Below are positions 25,499-35,726 of a stretch of 45,771 nucleotides of DNA, one piece after another. The stretch's first letter is position 1. Each line of letters starts with the position of its first letter. The stretch comes from Opitutaceae bacterium (lineage in GTDB: Bacteria > Verrucomicrobiota > Verrucomicrobiia > Opitutales > Opitutaceae): the NCBI GenBank assembly GCA_947474995.1, contig CANJNJ010000024.1, forward strand, positions 1 to 45,771, written 5' to 3'. The translations under genes were made by a program, and so were the position numbers. A model generated the notes under the pieces. The model had not been told where the DNA came from and made no database searches. It was given only the letters and a program-made list of their open reading frames with translations.

Positions 25499-28087
25499 CT
25501 AAGCGCTGCCAATGGGGTGTACGCTTTCAAAGCGAATCACGGCGCGATTCGCCGCGCGTGACTCCGCCAGGGAAACCACCAGGGTCACTTCCCAGTCGTT
25601 GTTCTCCTCGGGGTCGACGAGCACCTGCGCAATCGTCCATTCGCTGTCCCCGCTTTCGCCGGACCAATGCGTGTGCTTCGCCGCCCGGCCCTCGGGGTCG
25701 AGTCGGAAGCGGCCGCGGGTGTCAAAGTACGGCGCGAAGGCCCCGGCGACTCGCTGCGCCTCGGCGGTGGCCGGTTCATTTTCTCCGGGCACGGCGGTTT
25801 CGCCGGTTTGCAGCCGCGAGGCGGCGCTTTCCCACGCGCGGGCGGATACCTCCTGCAGGAACAGCAGGATTTCGGTCCGGACGAGGCGACGAAACGCGGC
25901 CGTGTCCCGCGTCACGTCGAAGGTCGCGGGCCGGGCGGGTTTGTCGGCACCCTCGGCGGCGACGAACTCGGGATTGCGCAGCCGCTCCCATTCTTCGAGG
26001 AGGCTTGAGTCCACGCCGCGAATCAGCTCGCGAAAGTAGTCTTCCATTTCGATCACGGCTTCGGTCTTGGCGCTCGCGGGTACGGTTTGCGCCAGAACTT
26101 TCCACACCTGGGAAAGATGGCGGAGCAACAAGCCTTCGGAGCGCTGGAGACCGTAGTCCTTCACGTAGTCGGCGAAGGAAAGATAGCGCTCGTACATTTC
26201 GCGGGCGATCGACTTGGGCCGCACATTCTCCTGCTCGACCCAGGGGTGGGCGGCCGCAAAGGCGTTGAAACTCTCGTAGAGAAATTCGCGCAGTGGCTTG
26301 GGGTGCTCGACTTGCTCCAGCTTCTCCATCCGCTCCTCGTAGGCGATGCCCGCGGCCCGCATCTCCTCCACTTTCTCCCCCTTCAACTTGTCGACCTGCC
26401 GGCGCAGCAGGGTGTCGGGATCTTCGACGATCGCTTCGCACAGCGTCAGGACGTCGAAGGGGTAATCCGCCGACTCCACCGGCGGAGCGCTCGGCAGGCG
26501 CGGCAGCGTATCGATCAAAAAAAGCGACAGGGCCTGGTGGAGGGAGAAATCATCCTGCAGTTCGACGTTGACGCGCAGTTTCCGGCCCGACGGTTGCGGG
26601 GGGATCCAGTCGACGATTTTGCGTTCCAGGAGCGAGCGAAACAGTTGCCAGGCGCGCCGGCGCAACGCCCGCTGCCGGTGCGGCGTCTCGTGCGAATCGC
26701 GAATCAGGCGCTGGAACGCCCGGCAGCCATCCGCCTCCCGGCTCAGCACAAGCAGCAGCATGCCATGGGTCACGTCGAAGTGCGACGTGAGCTCCTCGGG
26801 CGGCGCCGTGCGGAGGCGCTCAAAGGTTTTTGCGTCCCAGCTGATGGTGCCTTCGGGCGCCCGCTGCTTGACCAGTTTTTTTTGTTTCTTCGCGTCGCCG
26901 GCCGCTTTTTCCTCGGCGCGCTTGTTCTCGATGACGTGTTCGGGCGCCTGGGCGATCACATAGCCCTTGTCGTCGTAGCCCTTGCGGCCGGCGCGACCCG
27001 AGATTTGGCGGAAGTCGCGCACGCTCAGCACGGCGGCCTTCTTGCCGTCGTATTTCCAGAGCTGGGTGAAGATGACGGTGCGAATCGGCACGTTGATGCC
27101 GACCCCGAGGGTGTCGGTGCCGCAGATCAATTTGAGCAGCCCTTTTTGCGCGAGCTGTTCGACGAGGATGCGGTACTTCGGGAGCAACCCCGCGTGGTGC
27201 ACGCCGATGCCGTGACGCAGCCAGCGCTTCATTTCCTTGCCATACGGACTGTTGAAACGGGCGCGCTCGAGTTCGACCTGCAGCGCGGCCTTTTCCTCCT
27301 TCGAGCACACGTTGAGACTCATCAGGCTCTGCGCGGCTTCGCTGGCGGCGCGTTGGGTGAAATAGACGAGGTAGGCGGGCGCGTGCTTTTGCTCCAGCAG
27401 TTCGGCCACGCGTTCCGTCAGAGGCGCTTCCGAATATTCGAATTCCAGCGGCACGGGCCGCCGGTCGCTCCGGACCGTCACGGAAGGGGCGCCCGTGAGC
27501 CGCGTGAGATCCTGCTCAAAGAATTCCGTCTTCCCCAGCGTGGCCGACATCAGGAGAAACCGCGCCCGCGGCATGGTCAGCAGCGGCGCCTGCCACGCGT
27601 AGCCGCGGTCGGCGTCGGCGTAATAGTGAAATTCGTCCATGATCACCGCCCCGATGTCACTGTGCTCGCCGCGATGCAGCGCGATGTTCGCCAGGATCTC
27701 CGCCGTGCAGCACAGCACGGGCGCGCTCGGGTTGACGCTCGCGTCGCCGGTCATCATGCCGACGTTTTCGGGTCCGAAATCGCGGCACAGCGCGAGAAAT
27801 TTTTCATTCACCAGCGCCTTGATGGGGCAGGTGTAGACCGAGCGCGTTCCCGTGCAGAGCGCCTGAAAGTGAAACGCCGCCGCGACGAGTGATTTCCCCG
27901 AGCCGGTCGGCGTGTTGAGGATGACGTTGTGCCCCGCGAGGAGCTCGAGAATTGCTTCCTCCTGTTCTGGATAAAGCGTGAGCCCGCGTTCGGCCACGAC
28001 CGTCAGGAAGCGATCGAGCACCGTATCCGCATCGGGCGAGCCAGGAAGTGGCGCGAGCGGGGCGGGGGCGGCGGAGATGGGTGGCAT
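25499..28087 (-). CDS. Ski2-like DExH-box RNA/DNA helicase
   Basis: The 862-residue superfamily 2 helicase has motif I TPTGSGKS (59-66), motif Ia [10 protein letters not shown], motif II DEFH (151-154), motif III SAT (181-183) and motif [12 protein letters not shown] near 365. The GRAGRKG form and the [16 protein letters not shown] segment ([18 protein letters not shown]) put it with the Ski2/Mtr4/HelY group. After the two RecA domains, about 450 residues follow with a charged helical part ([15 protein letters not shown] near 400) and a C-terminal domain resembling the DUF3516 tail of actinobacterial relatives. It probably unwinds structured RNA during decay or ribosome work. It lies 128 bp upstream of the DUF3300 gene on the same strand. 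Confidence 0.93.
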   Translation of the reverse strand: MPPISAAPAPLAPLPGSPDADTVLDRFLTVVAERGLTLYPEQEEAILELLAGHNVILNTPTGSGKSLVAAAFHFQALCTGTRSVYTCPIKALVNEKFLALCRDFGPENVGMMTGDASVNPSAPVLCCTAEILANIALHRGEHSDIGAVIMDEFHYYADADRGYAWQAPLLTMPRARFLLMSATLGKTEFFEQDLTRLTGAPSVTVRSDRRPVPLEFEYSEAPLTERVAELLEQKHAPAYLVYFTQRAASEAAQSLMSLNVCSKEEKAALQVELERARFNSPYGKEMKRWLRHGIGVHHAGLLPKYRILVEQLAQKGLLKLICGTDTLGVGINVPIRTVIFTQLWKYDGKKAAVLSVRDFRQISGRAGRKGYDDKGYVIAQAPEHVIENKRAEEKAAGDAKKQKKLVKQRAPEGTISWDAKTFERLRTAPPEELTSHFDVTHGMLLLVLSREADGCRAFQRLIRDSHETPHRQRALRRRAWQLFRSLLERKIVDWIPPQPSGRKLRVNVELQDDFSLHQALSLFLIDTLPRLPSAPPVESADYPFDVLTLCEAIVEDPDTLLRRQVDKLKGEKVEEMRAAGIAYEERMEKLEQVEHPKPLREFLYESFNAFAAAHPWVEQENVRPKSIAREMYERYLSFADYVKDYGLQRSEGLLLRHLSQVWKVLAQTVPASAKTEAVIEMEDYFRELIRGVDSSLLEEWERLRNPEFVAAEGADKPARPATFDVTRDTAAFRRLVRTEILLFLQEVSARAWESAASRLQTGETAVPGENEPATAEAQRVAGAFAPYFDTRGRFRLDPEGRAAKHTHWSGESGDSEWTIAQVLVDPEENNDWEVTLVVSLAESRAANRAVIRFESVHPIGSA

Positions 28088-28215
28088 TCCGCTCTAGGGG
28101 CGCAGTGGCGGAGCCCGGAGTCAATCCGCCGCCGCACTCCCAAGCGGCGGTTCCCTCCTGGCAGGACGGCGAAGAAAAGGTGCCTGACCGCCCCCAGCCG
28201 CGGCCCGGCCCCAAT

Positions 28216-29592
28216 TCAGTTGAGCGCCGCCCCATTGCCGCGCCGCGTGTGCCGATCGTCGATCGGGTTTTGCGCCGGCGGGGGCGGTGCGGCCGGCGGG
28301 GGCGCTGGTGCTGCGGCCGGAAGGTTGGGGGCGACCGCCGATTGCTCTCCGCCACGTGCGGACCAGGGATATTGCGGTGCGCCGATCGTGACGGTCGGGA
28401 GCGGGACCGTGGGTGGAGGCGCGGGCGGCCCGACGAACGCGGCGCCAGAATTGGCGGGTGGCGGGAAACGGGATTGCGCCCGGTTGCCGGGAGCGCGCGA
28501 CCAATCTGCTCCGCGATTTTGGTGCGGCGGTGGCACTGCGCCCATGGCGGTGTCGGGCGGCGGCGGGAATTTTTTTGCGGGCTTCGCCGCATCTGGTGGA
28601 GTCTGGAACCCGCGGAAGAAATTTCGCGGCGAATCGGGCGTCGCGCCGGGCGGCGGGGCGGTTACCGTTTGTCCGGGTGCTGGCGAGACCGGGAGCGGGT
28701 TCAGGTTGTGGCCGCGCCCCGCAAAGGAGTGGCGCGGCGTGGCCGGGGCCGAGTCGGGCAGCGCCACGTCATGGTGGGGACGAAGATTGTTTTCCCCGCC
28801 GGGACGATGGGGCGGCGCGGGCGGTTGCCAGACGCGCACCGGTCGTTGGCCGACGAAATTCGGCGGTGCATGGACGGGAATGATCGGATTCCTCCAGTCC
28901 GGCTTGCGCCAGGCGCGATGGCGATCTCCGACCCAAATGCGTCGGCCCGCCCAGTCCATGTCGTAGGCTAGCCACGAACCAACCGGCAGGCCCACGCCGA
29001 ACGTCAGCGACGGCGGTCGGGAGAAGGCGGGGTTTTCGGCGTAGGCGAGGCTGGCATCGTAGTACGGGACGAAGATCACCTCGGCCTGGGTGGGGACGAC
29101 GCGGATGAGTTCGCCCGAGTACAAGACCTGCTGCTGCGGAGAATCGACGAGCGTGCCGGCGGCCCGCGCCCGCGTGCGCAATCGCTGGAGCGCCTTCATC
29201 ACGTCGGCCGGTTGCGTGGCGAAGGCCTCGCCGACCTGCTTCGTCCAATCGAGGTTATCGTCCATCCACCGGACAATATCGGGATAGTGGGTCAGCGACT
29301 TTACGCTGTCGTCCCAGGCGCGGTTTTCCACTTGGGACAGGTCGTTGGTCGCATCCTGCAGATAGCGCGCGGCGAGGACGATGTCGGCTGGTGCTGTGGC
29401 GGCGGGTAGGATGAGGGCGATCAGCGCGTCGGGATAAAGCGCGATGGGCGCCAGCAGTTGATCGAGCTGATCGGTGGTGAACGACGCAAAGGCGAGGGGC
29501 GGCGCCTTCCCGCTCCCGGGCGCGGGTTCCTGCGCCGGCACGGCCTCGACGGACAGGAGCGCGAGGCAGAGGGCGAGGCGGAGGGTATTCAT
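28216..29592 (-). CDS. DUF3300 family exported protein
   Basis: The 458-residue protein has a signal peptide (LRLALCLALLSVEAVPAQE). The DUF3300 domain starts at FTTDQLDQLLAPIALYPDALIALILPAAT and continues to VIFVPYYDASLAY at about 180. The C-terminal half is strongly Pro/Ala-rich with PPPA runs and looks disordered. DUF3300 proteins are periplasmic with unknown activity; the YPDALI and WMDDNLDW segments are family marks. The 128 bp upstream before the helicase start contain only GC-rich spacer. Confidence 0.85.
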   Translation of the reverse strand: MNTLRLALCLALLSVEAVPAQEPAPGSGKAPPLAFASFTTDQLDQLLAPIALYPDALIALILPAATAPADIVLAARYLQDATNDLSQVENRAWDDSVKSLTHYPDIVRWMDDNLDWTKQVGEAFATQPADVMKALQRLRTRARAAGTLVDSPQQQVLYSGELIRVVPTQAEVIFVPYYDASLAYAENPAFSRPPSLTFGVGLPVGSWLAYDMDWAGRRIWVGDRHRAWRKPDWRNPIIPVHAPPNFVGQRPVRVWQPPAPPHRPGGENNLRPHHDVALPDSAPATPRHSFAGRGHNLNPLPVSPAPGQTVTAPPPGATPDSPRNFFRGFQTPPDAAKPAKKFPPPPDTAMGAVPPPHQNRGADWSRAPGNRAQSRFPPPANSGAAFVGPPAPPPTVPLPTVTIGAPQYPWSARGGEQSAVAPNLPAAAPAPPPAAPPPPAQNPIDDRHTRRGNGAALN

Positions 29593-29896
29593 GCGGCAGG
29601 GCGCTCAGGCCCGTTTAAGATTTCGACCAGTGGACGCTAGCTCCACTTCAGACGAATCGCGAGCGGCATTTATTCAGTTGGGTCGGGTGGTGTACGGGGC
29701 GGGAAGGTCCGAGCAAAAACCGCTTCTCGCGCCGCGGGTCACGGTCCGAGCGTCCGCGCCGCGGTCCGCTTCGGGGGCAGCCGGCGCGGCACCTCGGCGC
29801 GTCCCTCGGTGGAATCCAGCCCGCGGGGCTCCTTGACAATTGTTGGCCGCCAACCACGCATCGACTCCGCGCCGTGCCTCTGGAATATCTCAGGAA
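29593..29896. other. Divergent intergenic region without a recognised gene
   Basis: The DUF3300 gene and the DUF6794-like gene start on either side. Both must be transcribed from here, but I found no clear promoter. AGGAA sits only two to three bases before the ATG at 29897, closer than ideal for a ribosome binding site. Confidence 0.35.
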
Positions 29897-30283
29897 ATGA
29901 AAACGACCGCTGTCCGCCTTGGGCTGGGCTTGGCCCTATTCGGACCCCTTGCCATTTTGGCCGAGTCCGCGGTGCCGCTGGCGAAGTCCGCGGCGCCGAC
30001 CGCGCCCGACGACGAGGGCAAGAAATGGCCCCGGACCCTCGACGAGGCCGCCACCCGGGCGCTGGCGATGTTCTCGGAAGCGAACAAGAAAGCGCTCCGA
30101 ACGGCTCCGTTCGGCGACCTGCTCAAGTTTCATAACACCCTGGGTGCAACCTTGCGAAACGCCTTCGGGCTCTGGCGGGGCAACCGGCCGTTGCAGGCCG
30201 ACTGCAACGCCAAGAATCCCGATGAGGCCTCGCTGGTGATTCTCGAGGAAGTGTGGGCGCGATTGCAGAAGGAGAATAAGTGA
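29897..30283 (+). CDS. Exported DUF6794-like protein
   Basis: The 128-residue product starts MKTTAVRLGLGLALFGPLAILAES, a signal peptide with probable cleavage after LAES. The mature domain reads KKWPRTLDEAATRALAMFSEANKKALRT, then FHNTLGATLRNAFGLWRGNRPLQADC, then NPDEASLVILEEVW. The WPxTLDEA, N-FGLW and DEAS elements are the conserved features of DUF6794, otherwise seen in short cytoplasmic proteins; here it is exported. Its activity is not known. It precedes a small membrane protein gene by about 58 bp, so the two may be cotranscribed. Confidence 0.75.
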   Translation: MKTTAVRLGLGLALFGPLAILAESAVPLAKSAAPTAPDDEGKKWPRTLDEAATRALAMFSEANKKALRTAPFGDLLKFHNTLGATLRNAFGLWRGNRPLQADCNAKNPDEASLVILEEVWARLQKENK

Positions 30284-30341
30284 GCGGCGCGGCGGCCAGT
30301 CGGGGCCGGGCCGGGCCAGGGGCCGTGCGCTGCGTCTCGTT

Positions 30342-30878
30342 TTGCGGGTGATCGGCGTCTTTGTCCTGATCGAAGGACTGTTTGCTTCAGTGATGACTTA
30401 CTGGCGGGCCGCACCGAACGAAGGACCGGGCGACATCATCGGGTATGCCGACGGCAAGCCGCTCGAAGCGAACTATTCGAAGCGGTCCCAAGCGTCGCCG
30501 GAAATACTCGCGGGCAAGGCCAATCAGGTTGCGACCGAAATCCGCGAGTGGGTGGGGAGCTTGTGGCGGGGACGGCGATTGGCGTACACGCTGGCGATAA
30601 TTTCCCTGGTGGGTGGCTGGGCGGGTTTCTGGCTGGCCGATTTTTTGACGGTCGGACTTCCGTGTGGCCCGAATCCCACCCGCAAAGGGCGCTATCGCTC
30701 CGGGCTTCATCGCTTTCAACTTTCACCTCCCTGCGTCCCGCTGAGAGGTGGTCATGCACATTCGAGCAACGGTCGCTGGAGCCGCGACGCCCTCGTCGTG
30801 ATTTTTTGTCCGATCGCAAAGCGGCGAGGGCACCGCGTCCCGATGAGCGCCACCGTTTCGAGCAACCAAAGTTCATGA
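30342..30878 (+). CDS. Small membrane protein with a non-native C-terminus
   Basis: The reading frame begins at TTG 30342 or GTG 30348; no ATG is available and the frame is open further upstream. Residues 3-20 (VIGVFVLIEGLFASVMTYW) and about 80-103 (LAYTLAIISLVGGWAGFWLADFL) are membrane helices with a soluble region between them. After about residue 105 the sequence becomes Arg/Ser-rich and passes through the palindrome at 30778-30841, so the original 3' end was probably replaced or lies near 30660. Function unknown. Confidence 0.4.
   Translation: MRVIGVFVLIEGLFASVMTYWRAAPNEGPGDIIGYADGKPLEANYSKRSQASPEILAGKANQVATEIREWVGSLWRGRRLAYTLAIISLVGGWAGFWLADFLTVGLPCGPNPTRKGRYRSGLHRFQLSPPCVPLRGGHAHSSNGRWSRDALVVIFCPIAKRRGHRVPMSATVSSNQSS
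30778..30841. repeat. GACGCCCTCGTCG-type inverted repeat
   Basis: The arm 30778-30798 (GGAGCCGCGACGCCCTCGTCG) pairs with 30821-30841 with several mismatches, and both sides are flanked by TTCGAGCAAC. The spacer includes GATTTTTTGTCC. It lies within the doubtful C-terminal part of the 30342 reading frame. The remaining 30879-31031 shows no gene. Confidence 0.55.
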
Positions 30879-31031
30879 CCGTCCCTATCAGCGCGCCATT
30901 CCTAGCCAAACCGAAACAGTAATGTCCTGACGTTCGCGATGACGCGCCCTTCTTTTCGAACGCCAGCGCTCGCAATTGTTTCGACCCCGCCGGGTCGGAT
31001 CAGTCTATCAACTATCACCCAAAAGCACGGC

Positions 31032-32335
31032 TGTCCGGAATAACGATTGATGAGGTTCTGTAACATAAAGTACTTCAGCGGATTGTTCGCCGTGGAGGGT
31101 GTGACGCATTTTGCGTTTGGCCGGACCGATCGCGCTCCATTCTGCATGGATGGCTTCTCAAACTGTGTTTGCGCAAGTGGTGGGCCTGGGGCATCGCGAG
31201 ACCTTTCGCCGCTGCGTTCAGCGCTATCACGGCGATGCGGCAACCAAAGGATTTGGCTGTCACGATCAGTGGCTCGCGATGGCGTTTGCTCAGCTCACGT
31301 TTCGCGAGAGCCTGCGCGACTTGGAGTCCTCGCTGCATTCGCGGACCGAACTGCTTTATCAGATGGGGTTTCGCAGCGACGTCAGGCGAAGCACCCTCGC
31401 CGAGGCCAACGAACTGCGCGATTGGCGCATCTACGCGGACTGGGCCCAGAGTTTGATTCGTCGAGCGCGCAAGCTTTACGCCACGGAGCCGTTTGCGCTC
31501 GAGCTCGATCAAACGGTATACGCCCTCGATGCGACGGTCATCGACTTGTGTCTGAGCCTTTTTCCCTGGGCCCATTTTCGTTCGACCAAGGCCGCGATCA
31601 AACTGCACACGCTCTTGGATCTGCGTGGCTCGATTCCGACGTTTCTCGCTCTGACAACGGGCGCGGTGCACGAGGTCAACTTGCTCGACGATCTTCCGAT
31701 CGAACCCGGTTCGATCTATGTGATGGATCGCGGCTATTTGGATTTCACGCGGCTGGCTCGCTTCACGCAAGCCGGTGCTTTCTTCGTCATCCGCGCCAAA
31801 TCGAACCTGCATTCTTACGTGAGTTGCAGTCGTCCCGTGGACCGAACCACGGGCCTGCGCTGCGATCAATCGATCCGGCTGCGCGGCTTCTATTCGCGTC
31901 AAGGTTACCCCGATTTGCTGCGCCGGATTCGTTATCTCGATGCCGCCCACGAGCACTCGCTCATTTTCCTGACCAACCACTTTTCGTTGCCGGCCTTCAA
32001 AATCACCGAGATCTACAAGTCGCGTTGGCAAATCGAGCTGTTCTTTCGCTGGATCAAACAGCACCTGCGCATTCGCTCGTTCATCGGCACCTCCGACAAC
32101 GCGGTGCGCATTCAGATCTGGTCGGCGATCAGCACCTACCTCCTGGTGGCCATCCTCAAGAAGACCCTGAAACTGGAGCCCAGTTTGCATGAAATCCTTC
32201 AAGTCCTCTCCGTCACTCCCTTCGAGAAAGTTCCTGTCGCAGAACTCTTTGCGCCACGTTCTATATATCTTGATACAAGCAACTTCACGGATGATATTCC
32301 TAACTTGTTCTAGGTTGGCGGGTTAATTCCGGACA
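31032..32335 (+). mobile_element. IS4-family insertion sequence
   Basis: The left end TGTCCGGAATAACG (31032) and the reverse complement of the right end TGTCCGGAATTAACC (ending 32335) form terminal inverted repeats around a single transposase gene, giving an element of 1304 bp. I see no target-site duplication in the 15 bases outside either end. The right end lies inside the truncated TonB receptor gene. Confidence 0.85.
31150..32313 (+). CDS. IS4-family DDE transposase
   Basis: The 387-residue transposase starts at ATG 31150 (ASQTVFAQVVGLGHRETFRRCV), matching the usual N-terminal DUF4372 domain; a TTG start 13 codons upstream is less likely. The catalytic triad is Asp127 (ALDATVIDL), Asp193 (VMDRGYLDF) and Glu296 in the IS4 signature Y289-R292-E296-K303 (YKSRWQIELFFRWIK). 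All key residues are intact, so the enzyme may be active. It is transcribed toward the end of the TonB receptor gene, and the two stop codons nearly meet. Confidence 0.93.
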   Translation: MASQTVFAQVVGLGHRETFRRCVQRYHGDAATKGFGCHDQWLAMAFAQLTFRESLRDLESSLHSRTELLYQMGFRSDVRRSTLAEANELRDWRIYADWAQSLIRRARKLYATEPFALELDQTVYALDATVIDLCLSLFPWAHFRSTKAAIKLHTLLDLRGSIPTFLALTTGAVHEVNLLDDLPIEPGSIYVMDRGYLDFTRLARFTQAGAFFVIRAKSNLHSYVSCSRPVDRTTGLRCDQSIRLRGFYSRQGYPDLLRRIRYLDAAHEHSLIFLTNHFSLPAFKITEIYKSRWQIELFFRWIKQHLRIRSFIGTSDNAVRIQIWSAISTYLLVAILKKTLKLEPSLHEILQVLSVTPFEKVPVAELFAPRSIYLDTSNFTDDIPNLF

Positions 32336-34103
32336 CTCCTGTTGTCGAATAGTTAAAAAATAGCGAGGCTCCATTGACAGGTTCGCCAACAACGCCGACT
32401 TTCACTGAGTTACTTCCGGTCACTGTTCGCGAGAATGCTCCTGACGGAAGATTAACAGTTTCTTTTATGATCTTATCATGCCGGATTCCACCCACCAGAA
32501 ACAGTTTATTGTTAAATATGGAAATATTATCTTGGACTCCATAGTTTAATAGATTATTTTTACTATCGGCAAAACTGCTGGGCACGAGGGGAACATTATT
32601 GGGATTGAATGTTTTTTCATATGTGGGACGCAAAAAGTCAAAAGATGGCGTATTGGTTTGAGAGGCGGCATAAGTAGGAGCGCCATGGGTCTCAGTATCG
32701 TAGTAAGCCGCATAGGCCAAAACCTGATGCTTTGTCGGCCCGATGGAAAAAATGCCGACGTTATCCCAATAATAACCGGCGCCGTGTTGTAGCCCACTTG
32801 CTGGCGTCGTGCGATAGATTCGCTGCTGAATTATTGAGCCAAATATAGAAGGGTCTGAAAAATTAACAGCACGATCACCTAAGCGGCCGATTAATTTGCC
32901 TGACTTGTCATAAAAGAATACGCCGTTAGGGTTTTTCAGATCAAAGGTCCACCCGAAGTTGCTATTATCGTAGCGATAAGTGAAGCGACTGTGCCATTTA
33001 TTGTTATACAAGGACTTATCTATTCCAACATCAAAAGACCTCCGCCAGCCCCGATAGGCCTCCCAAGGTTCGTCTGCGACTTGCTCACGGGGGATAAATG
33101 TTGAAATCTGCCCGTAAGAGTTAGCGAACCAAGGGCTCGCTTGATTGGCCACGGCGAAATCCGAGTATTCAAACCGAGCCAAAACCTGCAGTGAGGACGT
33201 CGGAGTATATGTAACTATCGGGCTGAACAACTCGCGTCTATATTTTCTGTTATAATATGTTAGGCCATTGGAAGTCGCGCCTATGGCTCGATATCTCCAC
33301 TTGCCGTCAGCATCGAGGGGCCCGGTAGAATCAAGATCGGAGCGATAAATTTGGCGCCCGCTGGTTGAAGAGACTGTTGCAGAAAGGGACGTCTGTTGTT
33401 TTCCCAAGGGCTGCTTAGAAACGGAATTTACGATTCCACCGGGCGACATTACCCCGTAAAGGGATCCAGCAGGACCTTTGATTATCTCAAGCCGCTCGGA
33501 AGTGGCCATATCTGAGAAAACGATGCCGCTGGCATACACCGGCAACCCATCGCGGAGTGGCAGAATGTTGGTATTTTGGCCGCGCAACGAAAACTGACCG
33601 TTGAGTGGTGCAGCGGCCACTGCGACTCCGCTCGTCCATCGCAAAGCGTCAACAAGTTCGAGGGCGCCGGTGTCCGAGATCAACTGTCGATTTACGGAAA
33701 TGATGGTCGCTGGGGTGTCCTTAATGGGTACCACCACTCTGGAGGCGCCCAAGGAATTTGTCGTCCCATAGCCCTGGTCTTTTTTGGACGTAAGGACAAA
33801 TGGAGACATCTCAATTACTGTTTCTGCAGATGAAGCATCAGCGTCGTCCTTCACAACGGCTTCCTTCTTTGTTGTTGCAGCCCCTGTCGCTTTTCCAACA
33901 ACGGGTGGATTAGTCGGCTCCTCTCCCGCAAACATCGAGTGGAAAGAAAGTGTAGAGAGCAACACGAGAAGGGAGAGACATCCTGAGGAAACGGATCGGC
34001 GAGGAGCAGCCGCCGGTTTCGAAAAATTGCGAACGGCTTTGTGGAAAACGACAACATCCAGTAGGGTGAAAAGGTTATGGATTCGTGTGTGTTGCGAAGA
34101 CAT
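32310..34103 (-). pseudogene. TonB-dependent receptor truncated by the IS element
   Basis: The 597-residue product begins with a long leader (hydrophobic segment CLSLLVLLSTLSFHSMFA at about 43-60), then VIEMSPFVLTSKKDQGYGTTNSLGASRV, a plug domain (about 110-225; SLRGQNTNILPLRDGLPV, ERLEIIKGPAGSLYGVMSPGGIVNSVSKQP) and a partial beta-barrel. Receptors of this type usually run over 700 residues and end in an aromatic residue. Here native sequence stops at the IS border and the last eight residues (VSGINPPT) and the stop codon come from the IS. The missing 3' part is not found on the other side of the IS. The gene is visibly AT-richer than its neighbours, suggesting transfer. Confidence 0.85.
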
Positions 34104-34156
34104 CGTATTGGTTGTTAAGCTTAGTGAGTGTTTGTTGGTAGCGGAGGCGGCGGGAG

Positions 34157-34186
34157 TTGAAAAGGCTTGGCCCGCTGTCTTATTTG
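34157..34186 (+). promoter_or_regulatory. Candidate promoter of the regulator gene
   Basis: TTGAAA at 34157-34162 is followed after 17 bp by TTATTT, about 20 bp before the regulator start. The -35 fits sigma-70 well and the -10 poorly. The 102-bp gap also holds the 8-bp palindrome TAAGCTTA (34116-34123), nearer to the TonB receptor start, a possible operator for the regulator. Confidence 0.35.
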
Positions 34187-34205
34187 CGGATAGGTAAATG
34201 GGCTC

Positions 34206-35327
34206 ATGTCACCGGACGATCCCCCGCTGTTAAGTAATTTTTCCCGCGTCAGTGTCGCGGATCAGGCGGCGGCGGCCTTGCGCGAGGCCATTCGGAGCGG
34301 CGCGCTGGGTGACCCTCTGCCCGGCGAACACCAGCTGGCCCGGCAGCTCGGCATCGGCCGCATGTCGTTGCGCGCCGCGATGGGGCAGCTGGGCGCCGAG
34401 GGCCTGATCACGCGCCGCAACGGCCGTCGCGCCCGCCTCACCCGTTCCCGGCGCGGGATTCCGGCCCACACTCCGCCGGTTGTCTGCGTCGTCGGCGCGG
34501 TTTCCCGGGAATACCCCCTCCTCAGCCAGCATCCCATCGTGCTGGCGATGCGTGGGCTCTTTGCGTCCAAGGGCATCGGCTGGGAGGAGGAGTTTGACGC
34601 CCGATTCGATGGTCCGCACCCGGAAGGTCTTCTTCGCGATCTTTTTTACCGGCGAAAGAATGTCTGTTGGATCCTGCTCGCTTGCCCTGCGCCGGTTCAG
34701 CGGTGGTTCGCCCGGGCCGGCGCCCCCGCCTTTGTCCTTGGTTCCTGCCTGCCCGGAGTTGAGCTGCCCTCGATCGACGTCGATCACCGCGCGGTGGGCT
34801 GGCACGCGGCCGGCACCATCATCAAGCACGGTCACCGGCACATCGGCTTGCTGCAAGCCCACCGCCCGCTCGCTGGCGATCTCGCTGTCCGCGAAGGATT
34901 TCTCAGCTACCTTGTCAAGGGTTCCACTCGCGTGGCGATTACGACCATTCTCGTTGAAGCCAAACCCGCGTCCTTCGAGACGCAGTTCGGGCGGCTCGCG
35001 AAGTCGCGGCAGCGTCCCACGGCCCTTTTCAGCAACCAGCTTCCCGCCGCATTGCGCGCGATGTTTCATTTGCTGCAATCCGGACTCAAAATTCCGCGGG
35101 ACATCTCGCTGGTGGCGGGGGACTCCCATTCCCTGATTGATTCCGCCTTGCCCGAGATCACGCGTTACCAACGCAGCCACCTGCGGCACGCCGAACGCGC
35201 AGTGCGGCTCGCCCAAGCCCTCCTCGCGGGCCGTCACATTGGGCTCAAGCCCCACCTGTTAGTTTCCGAGTTCATCGCTGGCCGCACCCTCGGCGCGCCG
35301 GCTGGAGCGGGCCGCGATAACGGCTGA
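34206..35327 (+). CDS. GntR-type DNA-binding / LacI-type sensor transcriptional regulator
   Basis: The 373-residue protein has an N-terminal GntR winged helix-turn-helix (about 12-80): DQAAAALREAIRSGALGDPLPGEHQLARQLGIGRMSLRAAMGQLGAEGLI. The rest is a periplasmic-binding-protein-like sensor as in LacI repressors, including IDVDHRAVGWHAAGTIIKHGHRHIGLL and ISLVAGDS. Such regulators bind a sugar or sugar acid and control nearby catabolic genes. It is divergent from the truncated receptor and 399 bp upstream of the catabolic operon, and is the natural candidate regulator of both. Confidence 0.9.
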   Translation: MSPDDPPLLSNFSRVSVADQAAAALREAIRSGALGDPLPGEHQLARQLGIGRMSLRAAMGQLGAEGLITRRNGRRARLTRSRRGIPAHTPPVVCVVGAVSREYPLLSQHPIVLAMRGLFASKGIGWEEEFDARFDGPHPEGLLRDLFYRRKNVCWILLACPAPVQRWFARAGAPAFVLGSCLPGVELPSIDVDHRAVGWHAAGTIIKHGHRHIGLLQAHRPLAGDLAVREGFLSYLVKGSTRVAITTILVEAKPASFETQFGRLAKSRQRPTALFSNQLPAALRAMFHLLQSGLKIPRDISLVAGDSHSLIDSALPEITRYQRSHLRHAERAVRLAQALLAGRHIGLKPHLLVSEFIAGRTLGAPAGAGRDNG

Positions 35328-35726
35328 GGCCCGGTCGGGCCGAACGGGCCGGACCCGCGCCCCGGGGGGGGGCGGAATTCGAGCTGTCTGAATTACAAAC
35401 AGCGAGGTCGCGCTTCTCATCCCGCGACCGCGCGGCAGAATTATCGACCGTGCGCACTCTTCTTTCCTGGGGCGGCCTCTCGTCCTGCCGGCTCGAACGC
35501 GGGCTGGCTTGCATGTTTCACGCCTTCAGCGGATCGGCGCTGGACCGCGCGTTCCTTTCGCCGAGGCGAGGGCGTCTGGGCTCTGAGGACAATGCATGCA
35601 ATTCCCTTCCCGGATGAGGGGACGATCACCAAACCAGGGAGGGCTGGTTCCGCGCCGGCGGTACCGCCACGCCGGGCATTTTCGCCGAAAGTCGGCCCGA
35701 CAACCTTTTGCGCTGTTTCAGCCAAG
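35328..35726. other. Gap before the catabolic operon
   Basis: This 399-bp stretch contains a GC-rich start with a run of eight G residues (35364-35371), then ordinary spacer. No supported gene is seen. The operon promoter should lie here; I could not pick it out with confidence. Confidence 0.35.

Noticed and set aside
26087-27892. 601-codon plus-strand frame opposite the helicase
   Set aside because: The helicase motifs are on the minus strand; the antisense frame is low-complexity and lacks motifs.
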